Shown piece after piece: positions 7,938 to 16,435 of a stretch of 64,000 nt of DNA (its first letter is position 1; the number at the start of each line of letters is the position of its first letter). The notes beneath the pieces were generated by a model, which did not search any database, was not told the DNA's origin, and worked only from the letters and a program-made list of their open reading frames with translations. Both the position numbers and the translations under genes were made by a program. The stretch is taken from NCBI RefSeq assembly GCF_017573465.1, contig NZ_JAGEPF010000008.1, positions 1 through 64,000 of the forward strand, in the 5' to 3' direction. Source of the DNA: Actinomadura violacea (lineage in GTDB: Bacteria > Actinomycetota > Actinomycetes > Streptosporangiales > Streptosporangiaceae).

Positions 7938-9221
7938 ATGGCGCTTAAGGAGCGGCTGAATCGGCCGGAGTTTCGGCGGCTGATCGTCGGGCAGACGGTG
8001 TCCTCGCTCGGCGACTGGATGGGGACGCTCGCGCTGATGTACTTCGTGCTGGCGCTGAGCGGCTCGACGACGGCGGTGGGCGGGGTGCTGGTGCTGCGGC
8101 TGCTGCCGTCGGCGCTGGGCGCGCCGGTCGCGGCGCGGGTGGTGACGCGGTGGCGGCGGCGGAGCGTGATGCTGACGTCCGACCTGGTCAGGGTGGGGAT
8201 GGCGGTGGCGCTGCCGATCGTGCCCTGGCTGTGGTGGGTGTACTTCTGGGCGTTCATGATCGAGGTCGTGGGGCTGATGTTCCTGCCGGCCCGGGACGCG
8301 GCGATCCCGTTCCTGATCGGGGAGGGCCGGGAGGAGGGGAAGAACGACCACGACACCGGGACGCTGGAGCTGGCGAACGGGATCACGATGGCGACGTCGT
8401 ACGGGATGATCCCGTTCGGCGCGGGGATGTTCGGGCTGATCCTGTGGGTGTCGGAGCGGGCGGGGTGGGGCGGGCACTGGCGGTACGTGCTGGTGTTCTG
8501 GCTGGACGCGCTGACGTATCTGGCGTCGTGGCTGGCGGTGCGGGCGATCCCGGACCTCGGGCCGGGGCCGGGCGAGAAGGCGGCGATGGAGCGCGACGAG
8601 CGGGAGGCGCGCGAGGAGCACGGGTTCGTCAACGCGCTGAAGCTGCGGGTGGTGCGGAGCGTGCTGCCGGGGATCGCGGTGGTGGCGCTGGGGCTGGGCG
8701 CGCTGTTCTCGCTGGGGGTGGTGTTCGTGAAGGGGGTGATCAACGCGGGGCAGGTCGGGTTCGGGGTGCTGGTGGTGTGCTTCGGGATCGGCGCGATCGT
8801 GGGTCTGCTGCTGCTGCACCGCAAGACGGGGAGCCTGCTGACGCAGGTCCGGGCGGCGACGGCGGCGCAGGGGGTGGTGATCGCGTCGATGGGCGGGCTG
8901 GCGTCCGAGCCGTGGTCGTTCGTCGGGGCGGTGCTGTTCGGCGCGGCGGCGACGAGCGCGCTGGTGGGCGGGATCACCTATCTGCAGGAGAGCCTCGGCG
9001 GGGTGGACCGGAACCTGGCGCTCACCGCGTTCCATTCGGTGCTGCGGTTCGGGCTGGCGCTGGCGGCGCTGGTCGCGGGCGGCGCCGCCGACCTCCTGAA
9101 GGAGGCCGGCGTGCGGCCGCTCGGCATGGTCCCGGCCCAGTTCGTGCTGATGTTGTCGGGGCTGGTGGTGCTGGCCGGGACGTTCCTGATCCGGTCCCCT
9201 GAGGAGGCCGCGCCTACTTGA
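7938..9221 (+). CDS. MFS exporter (MFS_3 / enterobactin-exporter-like)
   Basis: 427 residues from ATG 7938, with GGAAG just upstream. In-frame codons further upstream lie in repeat debris. The pattern has about 12 membrane helices; the first block (RRLIVGQTVSSLGDWMGTLAL) is typical of the MFS_3 group, which includes macrolide and siderophore exporters. A long charged cytoplasmic loop (about 210-235) separates the two six-helix halves. Substrate unknown. The gene ends convergently, overlapping the last 8 bases of a DHA2 transporter on the other strand. Confidence 0.8.
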   Translation: MALKERLNRPEFRRLIVGQTVSSLGDWMGTLALMYFVLALSGSTTAVGGVLVLRLLPSALGAPVAARVVTRWRRRSVMLTSDLVRVGMAVALPIVPWLWWVYFWAFMIEVVGLMFLPARDAAIPFLIGEGREEGKNDHDTGTLELANGITMATSYGMIPFGAGMFGLILWVSERAGWGGHWRYVLVFWLDALTYLASWLAVRAIPDLGPGPGEKAAMERDEREAREEHGFVNALKLRVVRSVLPGIAVVALGLGALFSLGVVFVKGVINAGQVGFGVLVVCFGIGAIVGLLLLHRKTGSLLTQVRAATAAQGVVIASMGGLASEPWSFVGAVLFGAAATSALVGGITYLQESLGGVDRNLALTAFHSVLRFGLALAALVAGGAADLLKEAGVRPLGMVPAQFVLMLSGLVVLAGTFLIRSPEEAAPT

Positions 9222-10692
9222 CCGGGACGGGCTCGGTCAGTGGTTCGTCCTGCGGCTGTTCGGCCTCGCCGCGGGTGTTGGCGGCGCGCAGCGCGACGAT
9301 CGCGGCGGCGGCGAGAAAGATGCTGCAGGCGAGCAGGGCGCGGGAGAACCCGCCGGTCAGCGCGTCCGGCATGGGCTTGCGGTCGGCGACCAGGTCGTGC
9401 GTGCGGGCGGTGGCGAGCGCGGAGAAGATCGCCAGGCCGAGGGCGCCGCCGAGCTGCTGCGAGGCGTTGAGCAGGGCGGCGGCGATGCCCGCCCGGTCCG
9501 GCGCGACGTTGGCGTTGGCGGCGGTGGTGATCGACACGAACGCCAGGCCGAGGCCGATGGAGGCGATCATCAGGCCGGGCAGCAGGTCGGTGAGGTACGC
9601 GCCGTCGACCGGGATGCGCGACAGCCAGTAGACGCCGCCGCCCGCGATCAGCAGCCCGGCGACCATCACCGGGCGGGTGCCGACCCGGGTTAGCAGCTGA
9701 GACGAGATCCCGGCGGCGATGCCGACGCCGAAGCAGAGCGGCAGGTAGGCGGAGCCGGTCTTCATCGGCGAGTAGTTCAGGACGTTCTCCATGTAGAGGC
9801 TGAGGAAGAAGAACATCGAGCCGATCCCGGCGACGGCGACGAGCATCGCGACGTCGGCGGCGCCGAGCCCGCGGATCCGGAAGATCGACAGCGGCAGCAG
9901 CGGGTTGCGGCCGCGCTGCTCGTTGAGCAGGAACGCCAGCAGGATCGCCACCGCCCCGATGAGGCCGCCGACGGTGCGGGCCGCGCCCCATCCGACGTCG
10001 GGCGCCTTGACGATCGTGTAGACGAGCAGCAGCATCCCGGCGGTGACGAGGACGGCGCCGAGGGCGTCGAAGTTCGCGAGCCGTGCGCTGCGCCGGTCGC
10101 CCTCGACCAGCAGGAACAGTCCCGCGATCACGATGACGCAGACCGGCACGTTCACCAGCATCACCCAGCGCCAGCCGGGGCCGTCGGTGAGCAGCCCGCC
10201 GAGCAGCACGCCGGCGGCGGACGCGCCGCCGGCGACGCCGCCCCACACGCCGAGCGCCTTGTTGCGGTCGCCGCCCTCCTTGAACGTCGTGGTGAGGATG
10301 GACAGGGTGCCGGGCAGCATCAGCGCGGCGCCGATGCCCTGGGCGAACCGGGCGCCGATGAGCATCCCGGACGTCTGCGCGAGGCCGCCGGTCACCGACG
10401 ACAGCGAGAACAGGACGGTGCCGGCGACGACGACGCGGCGGCGGCCGAGCAGGTCGGCGAGCCGGCCGCCGAGCAGCATGAACCCGCCGTAGGTGAGCAG
10501 GTAGCCGGACGGCACCCACTGGAGGTCCTGGACGGAGAAGCCGAGGTCTTTTCGCATCGCGGGCAGCGCCACGTTGACGATCGAGGCGTCGATGAAGTCC
10601 AGGAACGCGATCGCGCACAGCAGCGTGAGGGTGATCTTGCCGCGCCCGGTCGCGAGGAAGGACGGGCGGGCGTCGGTGGTCGCCATGGTCAT
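9214..10692 (-). CDS. DHA2-family MFS drug transporter (EmrB/QacA type)
   Basis: 492 residues, 14 predicted helices. The DHA2 signature is clear: FLDFIDASIVNVALPAM in helix 1, GGRLADLLGRRRV in loop 2-3 and a PGTLSIL region after helix 4. Such proteins expel hydrophobic compounds by proton antiport. The start lies 9 bases after the stop of the hemerythrin-like gene on the same strand, so they are probably co-transcribed. That pairing, next to an ECF41 sigma factor, suggests a stress-response export unit (inference). Confidence 0.88.
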   Translation of the reverse strand: MTMATTDARPSFLATGRGKITLTLLCAIAFLDFIDASIVNVALPAMRKDLGFSVQDLQWVPSGYLLTYGGFMLLGGRLADLLGRRRVVVAGTVLFSLSSVTGGLAQTSGMLIGARFAQGIGAALMLPGTLSILTTTFKEGGDRNKALGVWGGVAGGASAAGVLLGGLLTDGPGWRWVMLVNVPVCVIVIAGLFLLVEGDRRSARLANFDALGAVLVTAGMLLLVYTIVKAPDVGWGAARTVGGLIGAVAILLAFLLNEQRGRNPLLPLSIFRIRGLGAADVAMLVAVAGIGSMFFFLSLYMENVLNYSPMKTGSAYLPLCFGVGIAAGISSQLLTRVGTRPVMVAGLLIAGGGVYWLSRIPVDGAYLTDLLPGLMIASIGLGLAFVSITTAANANVAPDRAGIAAALLNASQQLGGALGLAIFSALATARTHDLVADRKPMPDALTGGFSRALLACSIFLAAAAIVALRAANTRGEAEQPQDEPLTEPVPVK

Positions 10693-10701
10693 CTCCGGGT
10701 G

Positions 10702-11358
10702 TCAGGCGCTCGCCGGCGTCTGCCAGCGGGGCGCGCGTTCGTAGCGGGGCCGCCAGACGGCGCGGTACAGCAGCCGGACGGGCGGCGGGACGATGCCGAG
10801 GACCTTGCGGCGCGTCTCGTCGGCGGCGCCGTCGAGCAGCCAGGGGAAGAAGGTCGCGGCGCCGCTCATGCCGAGCTTGCTGCGCTGCTCGGCGCCGAAC
10901 GCGTCCCATTCGTCCTTGGTGAGGTGCTGCTGGACGAGCGGCAGCGCGAGTTCCTCCTCGTGGTCGCAGTGGGCGGTGAGGGTCTGCGCGAGTTCGGCGG
11001 CGCGGGCGGCGAGCGCGGGCGCGGGCCCGGACAGGGCGGCGTCGACGCCGTCCAGCAGCCTGTCGAGGGCGTTGTGCTCGTCCTCCATCTGCTCGAGGAC
11101 GGCGCCGTCGGCGACCCTGCCGGCCAGGACGGGCCACAGGTGGGTGTCCTCGGCGGTGTGGTGGACCTGCAGGAACGTGGTGAAGCGGTCCCAGCCGGCG
11201 CGGAGCGCGGCGCCGGGGGCGTCCCCGGCCTCGGCCATGGCGACGAGCCGGTCGAGGTCGCGCTGGAAGGCGTCGTGGACGGCGTACATGAACGAGACGT
11301 CGATCGGGTCGGGCGGGACGGATCGCGTCCGCGCGGCCGGTTGCGTGGTGCGGCTCAT
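10702..11358 (-). CDS. Hemerythrin-like cation-binding domain protein
   Basis: 218 residues. ATG 11358 is chosen over the frame opening 37 codons upstream because the extension is non-protein-like. The iron-binding pattern is visible in YAVHDAF, QVHHTAEDTHLWP, EDEHNAL and HCDHEEELALP, i.e. the spaced His/Glu ligands of a four-helix hemerythrin bundle (about residues 20-150). A basic C-terminal segment follows. Proteins of this group bind a di-iron centre and sense or bind oxygen or reactive species. The gene is divergent from the ECF41 sigma factor and followed by a DHA2 exporter. Confidence 0.85.
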   Translation of the reverse strand: MSRTTQPAARTRSVPPDPIDVSFMYAVHDAFQRDLDRLVAMAEAGDAPGAALRAGWDRFTTFLQVHHTAEDTHLWPVLAGRVADGAVLEQMEDEHNALDRLLDGVDAALSGPAPALAARAAELAQTLTAHCDHEEELALPLVQQHLTKDEWDAFGAEQRSKLGMSGAATFFPWLLDGAADETRRKVLGIVPPPVRLLYRAVWRPRYERAPRWQTPASA

Positions 11359-11433
11359 GAGTGATGGCCCCCTCGTACGGTGCCGGGTCTGTCCCCGTTG
11401 CTCGCCACCAATGAGCGGACGCCGGGCGGCGTT

Positions 11434-11490
11434 TGTGACACGGCGCGGCCGGGATGAGGGCCACATCACAGTTACGGGCGGGATGTCACA
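11434..11490. promoter_or_regulatory. Divergent TGTCACA motifs, candidate ECF41 promoters
   Basis: TGTCACA occurs on the minus strand at 11440-11434, pointing to the hemerythrin gene, and on the plus strand at 11484-11490, pointing to the sigma factor gene. TGTCACA is the -35 element reported for ECF41 promoters. On the minus strand CGTC, the reported -10, follows at 11421-11418, but with only 12 bases between, shorter than the usual spacing. On the plus strand no CGTC is seen at the right distance. Confidence 0.45.
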
Positions 11491-11540
11491 CTTCGGGGGC
11501 GCGGGCCCTCTATGGGGTCGAGCGCACAGGAGGTCGACCC

Positions 11541-12449
11541 ATGCCCGAAGGCATCGCCGAGGACACCGCGACGCGGGTGTTCGCCGATCACCGGGAGCTG
11601 CTGTTCTCGGTCGTCTACAACATGATCGGCAGCGTCGCCGACACCGAGGACGTGCTGCAGGACGCGTGGCTGGCGTGGTCGGCCCGGTACGGCGCGGGCG
11701 GCGCGGAGGAGATCGGGAACCCGCGGGCGTACCTGGTGCGGATCGCGGTGAACACGGCGCTGGCCAGGCAGGCGACGATCAGCCGGCGGCGCGAGACGTA
11801 CGTGGGGCCGTGGCTGCCCGAACCGCTGGTGAGCGACGCCGGGGCGGACGAGGCGGCGGAGCGGACCGAGGCGGTGTCGATGGCGCTGCTGGTGGTGCTG
11901 GAGACGCTGACGCCGCTGGAGCGGGCGGTGTTCGTGCTGCACGAGGTGTTCGGGTACGCGCACACCGAGATCGCGGCGATCCTGGACCGCAGCCCGTCGG
12001 CGGTCCGGCAGCTGGCGCACCGGGCCCGCGAGCACGTGCACGCGCGGCGTCCCCGCTACCAGGCCGACCCGAAGGTGCAGCGGCAGGTGACCGAGCGGTT
12101 CGTGCAGGCGGCGCTGGGCGGCGACATCGAGGACCTGATGCGGATCCTGGCGCCGGACGTGACGCTGTGGACCGACGGCGGCGGGAAGGCGCGGCCGGCG
12201 GCGCTGCGCCCGATCCAGGGCGCCGACCGGGTCGCGCGGACGATCACCGGCGGGACGGGGCGGGGGCGGTGGCCGGTGGAGATCCGGTACCGGACCGTCA
12301 ACGGCGACCCGTCCGCGGTGCTGTTCGACAGCGGGGACGCGCCGTTCGGCGTCATGGTGCTGGACCTGGCGCCGGGCGACGACCGGATCCGCGGGATCTA
12401 TGCGGTGACGAACCCGGACAAGCTCGCTCACATCGACGAGCACCGCTGA
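11541..12449 (+). CDS. ECF41-family sigma factor (SigJ-like) with SnoaL-like C-terminal domain
   Basis: 302 residues. ATG 11541 follows AGGAGG at 11528-11533. Sigma region 2 (about 12-80) and region 4 (about 110-165) are followed by a SnoaL/NTF2-like domain (about 180-300). ECF41 hallmarks are present: WLPEPL in the linker, DGGGK in the SnoaL-like domain and NPDKL near the C-terminus. In this family the C-terminal domain, not a separate anti-sigma factor, controls activity. The usual carboxymuconolactone decarboxylase or oxidoreductase partner gene is absent; the divergent hemerythrin and DHA2 exporter genes may replace it. Confidence 0.92.
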   Translation: MPEGIAEDTATRVFADHRELLFSVVYNMIGSVADTEDVLQDAWLAWSARYGAGGAEEIGNPRAYLVRIAVNTALARQATISRRRETYVGPWLPEPLVSDAGADEAAERTEAVSMALLVVLETLTPLERAVFVLHEVFGYAHTEIAAILDRSPSAVRQLAHRAREHVHARRPRYQADPKVQRQVTERFVQAALGGDIEDLMRILAPDVTLWTDGGGKARPAALRPIQGADRVARTITGGTGRGRWPVEIRYRTVNGDPSAVLFDSGDAPFGVMVLDLAPGDDRIRGIYAVTNPDKLAHIDEHR

Positions 12450-12454
12450 GAGAC

Positions 12455-12489
12455 GCGGTCCGCCGCCGGGGGCCGCGGCGGCGGACCGC
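12455..12489 (+). terminator. Stem-loop after the ECF41 gene
   Basis: A perfect 13-bp stem (12455-12467 with 12477-12489) and a 9-base loop begin 5 bases after the stop codon. No T-run follows, as is common in high-GC actinomycetes. Confidence 0.6.
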
Positions 12490-12622
12490 CCCTTCCCGGC
12501 CCACCGTGCCGCCGCCTCGCCGTGGCCGCTCCCGGTCGCCGATTCGGGCAGGCCAGCCTGGGTAGGGGGTCATCGCGATCACCCGCGGCCCGGAGGCGCC
12601 GGGCGCGGATCGCCCGATCCAT

Positions 12623-13543
12623 ATGAGCCTTCTCGGGATGATCTTCGCCGTGGTGGCGGCCGCGTTCACCGGACTCGGCTTCGTCGCCCAGCAGCATGCC
12701 GCCTACCGGGAGCCGCTGGAGGAGATGCTGCACCCGCGGCTGCTGCTGCACCTGCTGCGCAGCCGGCTGTGGCTGGCCGGCATCGGCACGATGATCGTCG
12801 GCCAGGTGCTGTTCGCGGTGGCGCTGAACATGGCCGACATCGCGCAGGTCGAGCCGCTGCTGGCGAGCAACCTGATCTTCGCGCTGGTCGCCGCGCACCT
12901 GATCTACCGGGAGCGGCTCGGCCGCGCGGAGTGGCAGGGCGCGGTGCTGTTCACCGCGGGCGTCGCGCTGTTCCTGACGATCGGGGAGCCGCACGGCGGG
13001 GGCGAGCCGAGCACCTGGTCGCCGCGCTGGATCGCCGGCGCGGTGGTGCTCGGCCTGGTGGGGCTGCTGACGATTGCGGGCCAGCACCGCGACCTGCGGG
13101 TCCGCGCGATCACCCTGGCCTGCGCCGCCGGCCTGCTGTACGGCCTGCAGGACGCGCTGACCCGCAGCGTCCTGCTGCTGTTCGACCACGGGATCTGGCA
13201 GGCGGCCCGGGACTGGCAGCCCTACAGCCTGGTGCTGATCGGGGCGACCGCACTGCTGTTCTCGCAGAGCGCGTTCGACGCGGCGCCGCTGCGGATCTCG
13301 CTGCCCGCGACCACGGCGGCCGAGCCGCTCACCGGCATCGCGCTCAGCATCGTGATCTTCGACGAGCGGCTGCGGGTGTCGGTGGGCAGCCTGGCGCTGG
13401 AGGCGATCGGCCTCGCCGCCATGGTCGCCGGGATCGTCGTGCTGGGCCGCTCCCCCTATCTGGGCAAACCGGGTGACCGCGCCGGTGCCGCCGCGAACGG
13501 GGTCCGCGAGGAGAGCGCGCGCGAGGACGGGGCGGGGTGCTGA
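12623..13543 (+). CDS. DMT-superfamily permease-like protein (first of pair)
   Basis: 306 residues with nine to ten predicted helices in two similar halves, starting MIFAVVAAAFTGLGFVAQQHAAY. The layout is that of DMT/EamA-like proteins, of the actinobacterial subgroup related to magnesium-permease-like NIPA proteins. The C-terminal tail after about 285 is charged and cytoplasmic. Substrate unknown. No ribosome site is obvious. The stop codon shares two bases with the ATG of the next gene, whose product is a paralogue, so the two may work as a heterodimer. Confidence 0.75.
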   Translation: MSLLGMIFAVVAAAFTGLGFVAQQHAAYREPLEEMLHPRLLLHLLRSRLWLAGIGTMIVGQVLFAVALNMADIAQVEPLLASNLIFALVAAHLIYRERLGRAEWQGAVLFTAGVALFLTIGEPHGGGEPSTWSPRWIAGAVVLGLVGLLTIAGQHRDLRVRAITLACAAGLLYGLQDALTRSVLLLFDHGIWQAARDWQPYSLVLIGATALLFSQSAFDAAPLRISLPATTAAEPLTGIALSIVIFDERLRVSVGSLALEAIGLAAMVAGIVVLGRSPYLGKPGDRAGAAANGVREESAREDGAGC

Positions 13544-14439
13544 TGCTGCCGGTGCTGTTCGCGGTCCTCGCCGCCGCCGCCAACGCGCTGGCGTCGGTGC
13601 TGCAGCGGCAGGTCGCCAAGGGCGCGCCGGACGAGCACACGTTCCGCCCGTCGCTGATCGTCGACCTGCTGCGCAAGCCCGCCTGGCTCGGCGGGATCGG
13701 CGCGCTCATCGCCGCGTTCCTGCTCCAGGCCGCGGCGCTGGACCGGGCGGGGCTGGCGCTGGTCCAGCCGCTGCTGGCGGCGGAGCTGCCGTTCACGATG
13801 CTGCTGCTCGGCTGGCTGGTGCCGGGCGCGTTCGCCAAGCTGCCGTGGGCGGCGGTCGGCGCGCTGACCGCCGGCCTGGCGGCGCTGCTCACCGCCGCGT
13901 CCCCGTCGGAGGGACCGGGACGTCCGGGACCGCTCGGCTGGATGATCGCCACCGGCGTGACGGCGGGCCTGGCGGCGGGGCTGATCGCGGCGGCCTGGAT
14001 CGTCAGCGGGCCGCTGCGCGCCGTGCTGCTGGGCGTGACGACGTCGCTGGGGTTCGCGCTGACCGCCGCCTACATGAAGACGGCCACGCAGATCATCACC
14101 GACTCCGGGGTCGCCGCCGCGTTCGCGTCCTGGGAGCTCTACGCGATGGTCGCGACGGGCATCGCCAGCCTGGTGCTGCTACAGATGGCGCTGGCCAGCG
14201 GCACCCTCGTCGTGGTGCAGCCCGCGCTGACGGTGACCGACCCCGTCGCGAGCATCTGCCTCGGCATCGGCCTGTTCGACGAGCACATCCGCGCCGGCGG
14301 CTGGGTCGCGCTGGAGCTCGCCGGCATCGCGCTGATCCTGGTCGGCAGCATCGGGATCGCCCGCTCCCCCGTGCTGCACGAGCAGCACACCGTCAGCCGA
14401 GCGCCGTGCACACCGCGCGCTCGGCGGGCTCGGCGCTGA
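13543..14439 (+). CDS. DMT-superfamily permease-like protein (second of pair)
   Basis: 298 residues from ATG 13543 (TGATG overlap with the upstream stop); a GTG at 13537 would add two residues. Nine to ten helices. The N-terminal half (NALASVLQRQVAKGAP, ALDRAGLALVQPLLAAELPF) parallels the upstream protein (VALNMADIAQVEPLLASNL), showing an old duplication. The 3' end overlaps the end of the convergent glycosyltransferase gene by 47 bases. Confidence 0.75.
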   Translation: MLPVLFAVLAAAANALASVLQRQVAKGAPDEHTFRPSLIVDLLRKPAWLGGIGALIAAFLLQAAALDRAGLALVQPLLAAELPFTMLLLGWLVPGAFAKLPWAAVGALTAGLAALLTAASPSEGPGRPGPLGWMIATGVTAGLAAGLIAAAWIVSGPLRAVLLGVTTSLGFALTAAYMKTATQIITDSGVAAAFASWELYAMVATGIASLVLLQMALASGTLVVVQPALTVTDPVASICLGIGLFDEHIRAGGWVALELAGIALILVGSIGIARSPVLHEQHTVSRAPCTPRARRARR

Positions 14440-15490
14440 ACAGCGCGTCCACGCGGGCGGCGCGGGTGTGGCGCAGCGCGCCGTCCGCCAGCCGGTCCAG
14501 CGCCTCCACCAGCTCGGCGGGCGAGTGCGCGTGGACGCTGAGGCCGCCGCGCGCCATGGCCCGCGCCCCGTCGCGGCCGTGCCCGGGGATCGGCCGGTAG
14601 GAGATCACCGGCAGCCCGCACGCGAACGCCTCCCGGCACATCATCCCGGCGGCGTTGTCGACCAGCGCGTACGCGCCCGCCATCAGCTGCGGGACATCGT
14701 CGCGCCAGCCGAGCGCGGGGGCGAGCCCGGTGCCGAGGATCCGGCGGCGCAGGCGCCCGTTGCGGCCGCACAGCACGGCGGGCCGGTACCGTCCGGACGC
14801 CGCCAGCACGCCCGCCGCCTCCACCACCTGCCCGACGCCCCAGGCGCCCGCCGAGATCAGCACGACCCGCTCGTCCGAGCCCGCCCCGACCGCCCTGCGC
14901 AGCCGTTCGCGGCCGGCCTCTATGTCCGGGCTGCGCAGCTCCGGCGACACCAGGGGGGCGCACATGGTCGCGGGACGTCCCGTCGCGGCCGTGACGGCCC
15001 GCGCCGCCGCCTGGTCGGGGCACAGGTAGCGGTCGTTGCCGGGGTGCAGCCACATCCGGTGGACGGCGAAGTCGGTGACGAGGACCAGGGACGGCGCGTC
15101 CAGCCCCCCGGACCGGCGCAGCCGCCCCGCGGCCTGCGCGGCGACGTGGAAGGTCGACACGACCGCGTCCGGCGGCAGCTCCCGGACGCGCCGCTCAAGC
15201 CGCGCGGCGATCAGCGCGGTCAGCGGCGAAGGCGGCGGCGGGCGCAGCGGCCCGGGCCGCCCGGACACGAAGAACGCCCGGTAGACCGCCGCGTACAGCC
15301 ACGGCGCGGACCGGATCGTGCCCGCGTAGGCGCGGCGCAGCGCGCGCCCGAGCCGCAGCGGCACGAGGTCGAGGACGTCCACCACGGAGACCTCGACGCC
15401 GTACGGGGCGACCCTCCGTTCCAGCTCTCCGGCGACCGCGTCGTGCCCCGCCCCCATGCCCGCTGTGAGAATTAAGAGTCGCTTGCCCAT
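14393..15490 (-). CDS. MGDG-synthase-like (GT28) glycosyltransferase
   Basis: 365 residues. The N-terminus (LLILTAGMGAGHDAVAGEL) is the MGDG_synth block with its GxGH loop. The C-terminal donor-binding half has VVLISAGAWGVGQVV, DNAAGMMCREAFACGLPVIS and PGHGRDGARAMA. The family transfers sugars to diacylglycerol or related lipids at the cytoplasmic face of the membrane. It is divergent from a NodB deacetylase gene with 31 bases between the starts, so the two may share a promoter region and act on the same envelope glycolipid (inference). Confidence 0.82.
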   Translation of the reverse strand: MGKRLLILTAGMGAGHDAVAGELERRVAPYGVEVSVVDVLDLVPLRLGRALRRAYAGTIRSAPWLYAAVYRAFFVSGRPGPLRPPPPSPLTALIAARLERRVRELPPDAVVSTFHVAAQAAGRLRRSGGLDAPSLVLVTDFAVHRMWLHPGNDRYLCPDQAAARAVTAATGRPATMCAPLVSPELRSPDIEAGRERLRRAVGAGSDERVVLISAGAWGVGQVVEAAGVLAASGRYRPAVLCGRNGRLRRRILGTGLAPALGWRDDVPQLMAGAYALVDNAAGMMCREAFACGLPVISYRPIPGHGRDGARAMARGGLSVHAHSPAELVEALDRLADGALRHTRAARVDALFSAEPAERAVCTALG

Positions 15491-15521
15491 TAGATGGGAC
15501 CCCCCTGTGCAAGATGGTCAT

Positions 15522-16268
15522 GTGCACACACATATCCGGGCACGCCACGTCCCCGCCGCCGCGGTGGCCGGCACCGCCGCCGGCCTGGGCGCGGCGCTGG
15601 CGCACACCCTGCCCGCGGCGACCTGGCTCGCTCCGGTCCGCCGCTGGACGCCCCGGATCGCGGGCCGCGGCTTCTCCGACCACGTCGCGCTGACCCTGGA
15701 CGACGGCCCGGACGGCGCGTCCACGCCGCTGTTCCTGGACGAGCTGTCCCGGCTCGGCTGCCGCGCGACGTTCTTCGTCCTCGGTTCGATGCTGCTGCGC
15801 CACCCGGACGTCGGGCGGCGCATCGCCGCCGACGGCCACGAGCTCGGCGTGCACGGCTGGCACCACGACAACGCGCTGGTCACCCGGCCCGGGCGGGTCT
15901 CGGCGGAGATCGCCCGGACGGTCCGGCTCGTCGAGGAGGTGTGCGGGGCGCGGCCGCGCTGGTACCGGCCGCCGTACGGGGCGCTGAGCGCCGAGGCGCT
16001 GCTGGCGGCGCGCCGCAACGGGCTGCGGCCGATCCTGTGGTCGGCGTGGGGGCGGGACTGGACGGCGTCGGCGACGCCGGAGTCGGTGCTGGCGGAGCTG
16101 TCGCCGGGCATCGAGGGCGGGGCGACGCTGCTGCTGCACGACAGCGACGTCACGTCCGCGCCGGGGGCGTGGAAGTCGTCGCTGGGCGCGCTGCCGAACG
16201 TCGTGGAGGCGTGCCGGAGCGCGGGGCTCACCGTGGGCCCGCTGCGCGATCACGGGATTCCGGCATGA
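15522..16268 (+). CDS. Polysaccharide deacetylase (NodB domain), secreted or membrane-anchored
   Basis: 248 residues from GTG 15522; the next in-frame start upstream lies inside the divergent gene. A hydrophobic segment at about 10-30 suggests an anchor or signal peptide. NodB motifs: TLDDGPD (catalytic and metal Asp), HGWHH (metal His pair), RPPYGA and LLHDSD. Such enzymes remove N- or O-acetyl groups from envelope polysaccharides or glycolipids. The divergent neighbour is a lipid glycosyltransferase. Confidence 0.85.
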   Translation: MHTHIRARHVPAAAVAGTAAGLGAALAHTLPAATWLAPVRRWTPRIAGRGFSDHVALTLDDGPDGASTPLFLDELSRLGCRATFFVLGSMLLRHPDVGRRIAADGHELGVHGWHHDNALVTRPGRVSAEIARTVRLVEEVCGARPRWYRPPYGALSAEALLAARRNGLRPILWSAWGRDWTASATPESVLAELSPGIEGGATLLLHDSDVTSAPGAWKSSLGALPNVVEACRSAGLTVGPLRDHGIPA

Positions 16269-16435
16269 TGGCCGCGTCCGCCGGCTCTTGTGTCACACGG
16301 ATCCTTCTGCCCCTGCGGGCGGCAGGTATGTGGACGGCGCTACCGCGCGTCACCTTTGCCCGTTTTGTGCGTTTCGCCCCCTGATTCCCGGTTACAAGGT
16401 TGTGAGGGAGATTCTCCTATGGGGGAGGAGATGTC

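Noticed and set aside
7506..9035. 509-codon minus-strand frame over the MFS gene
   Set aside because: His/Pro/Arg-rich shadow of the intact MFS transporter; no domain recognisable.
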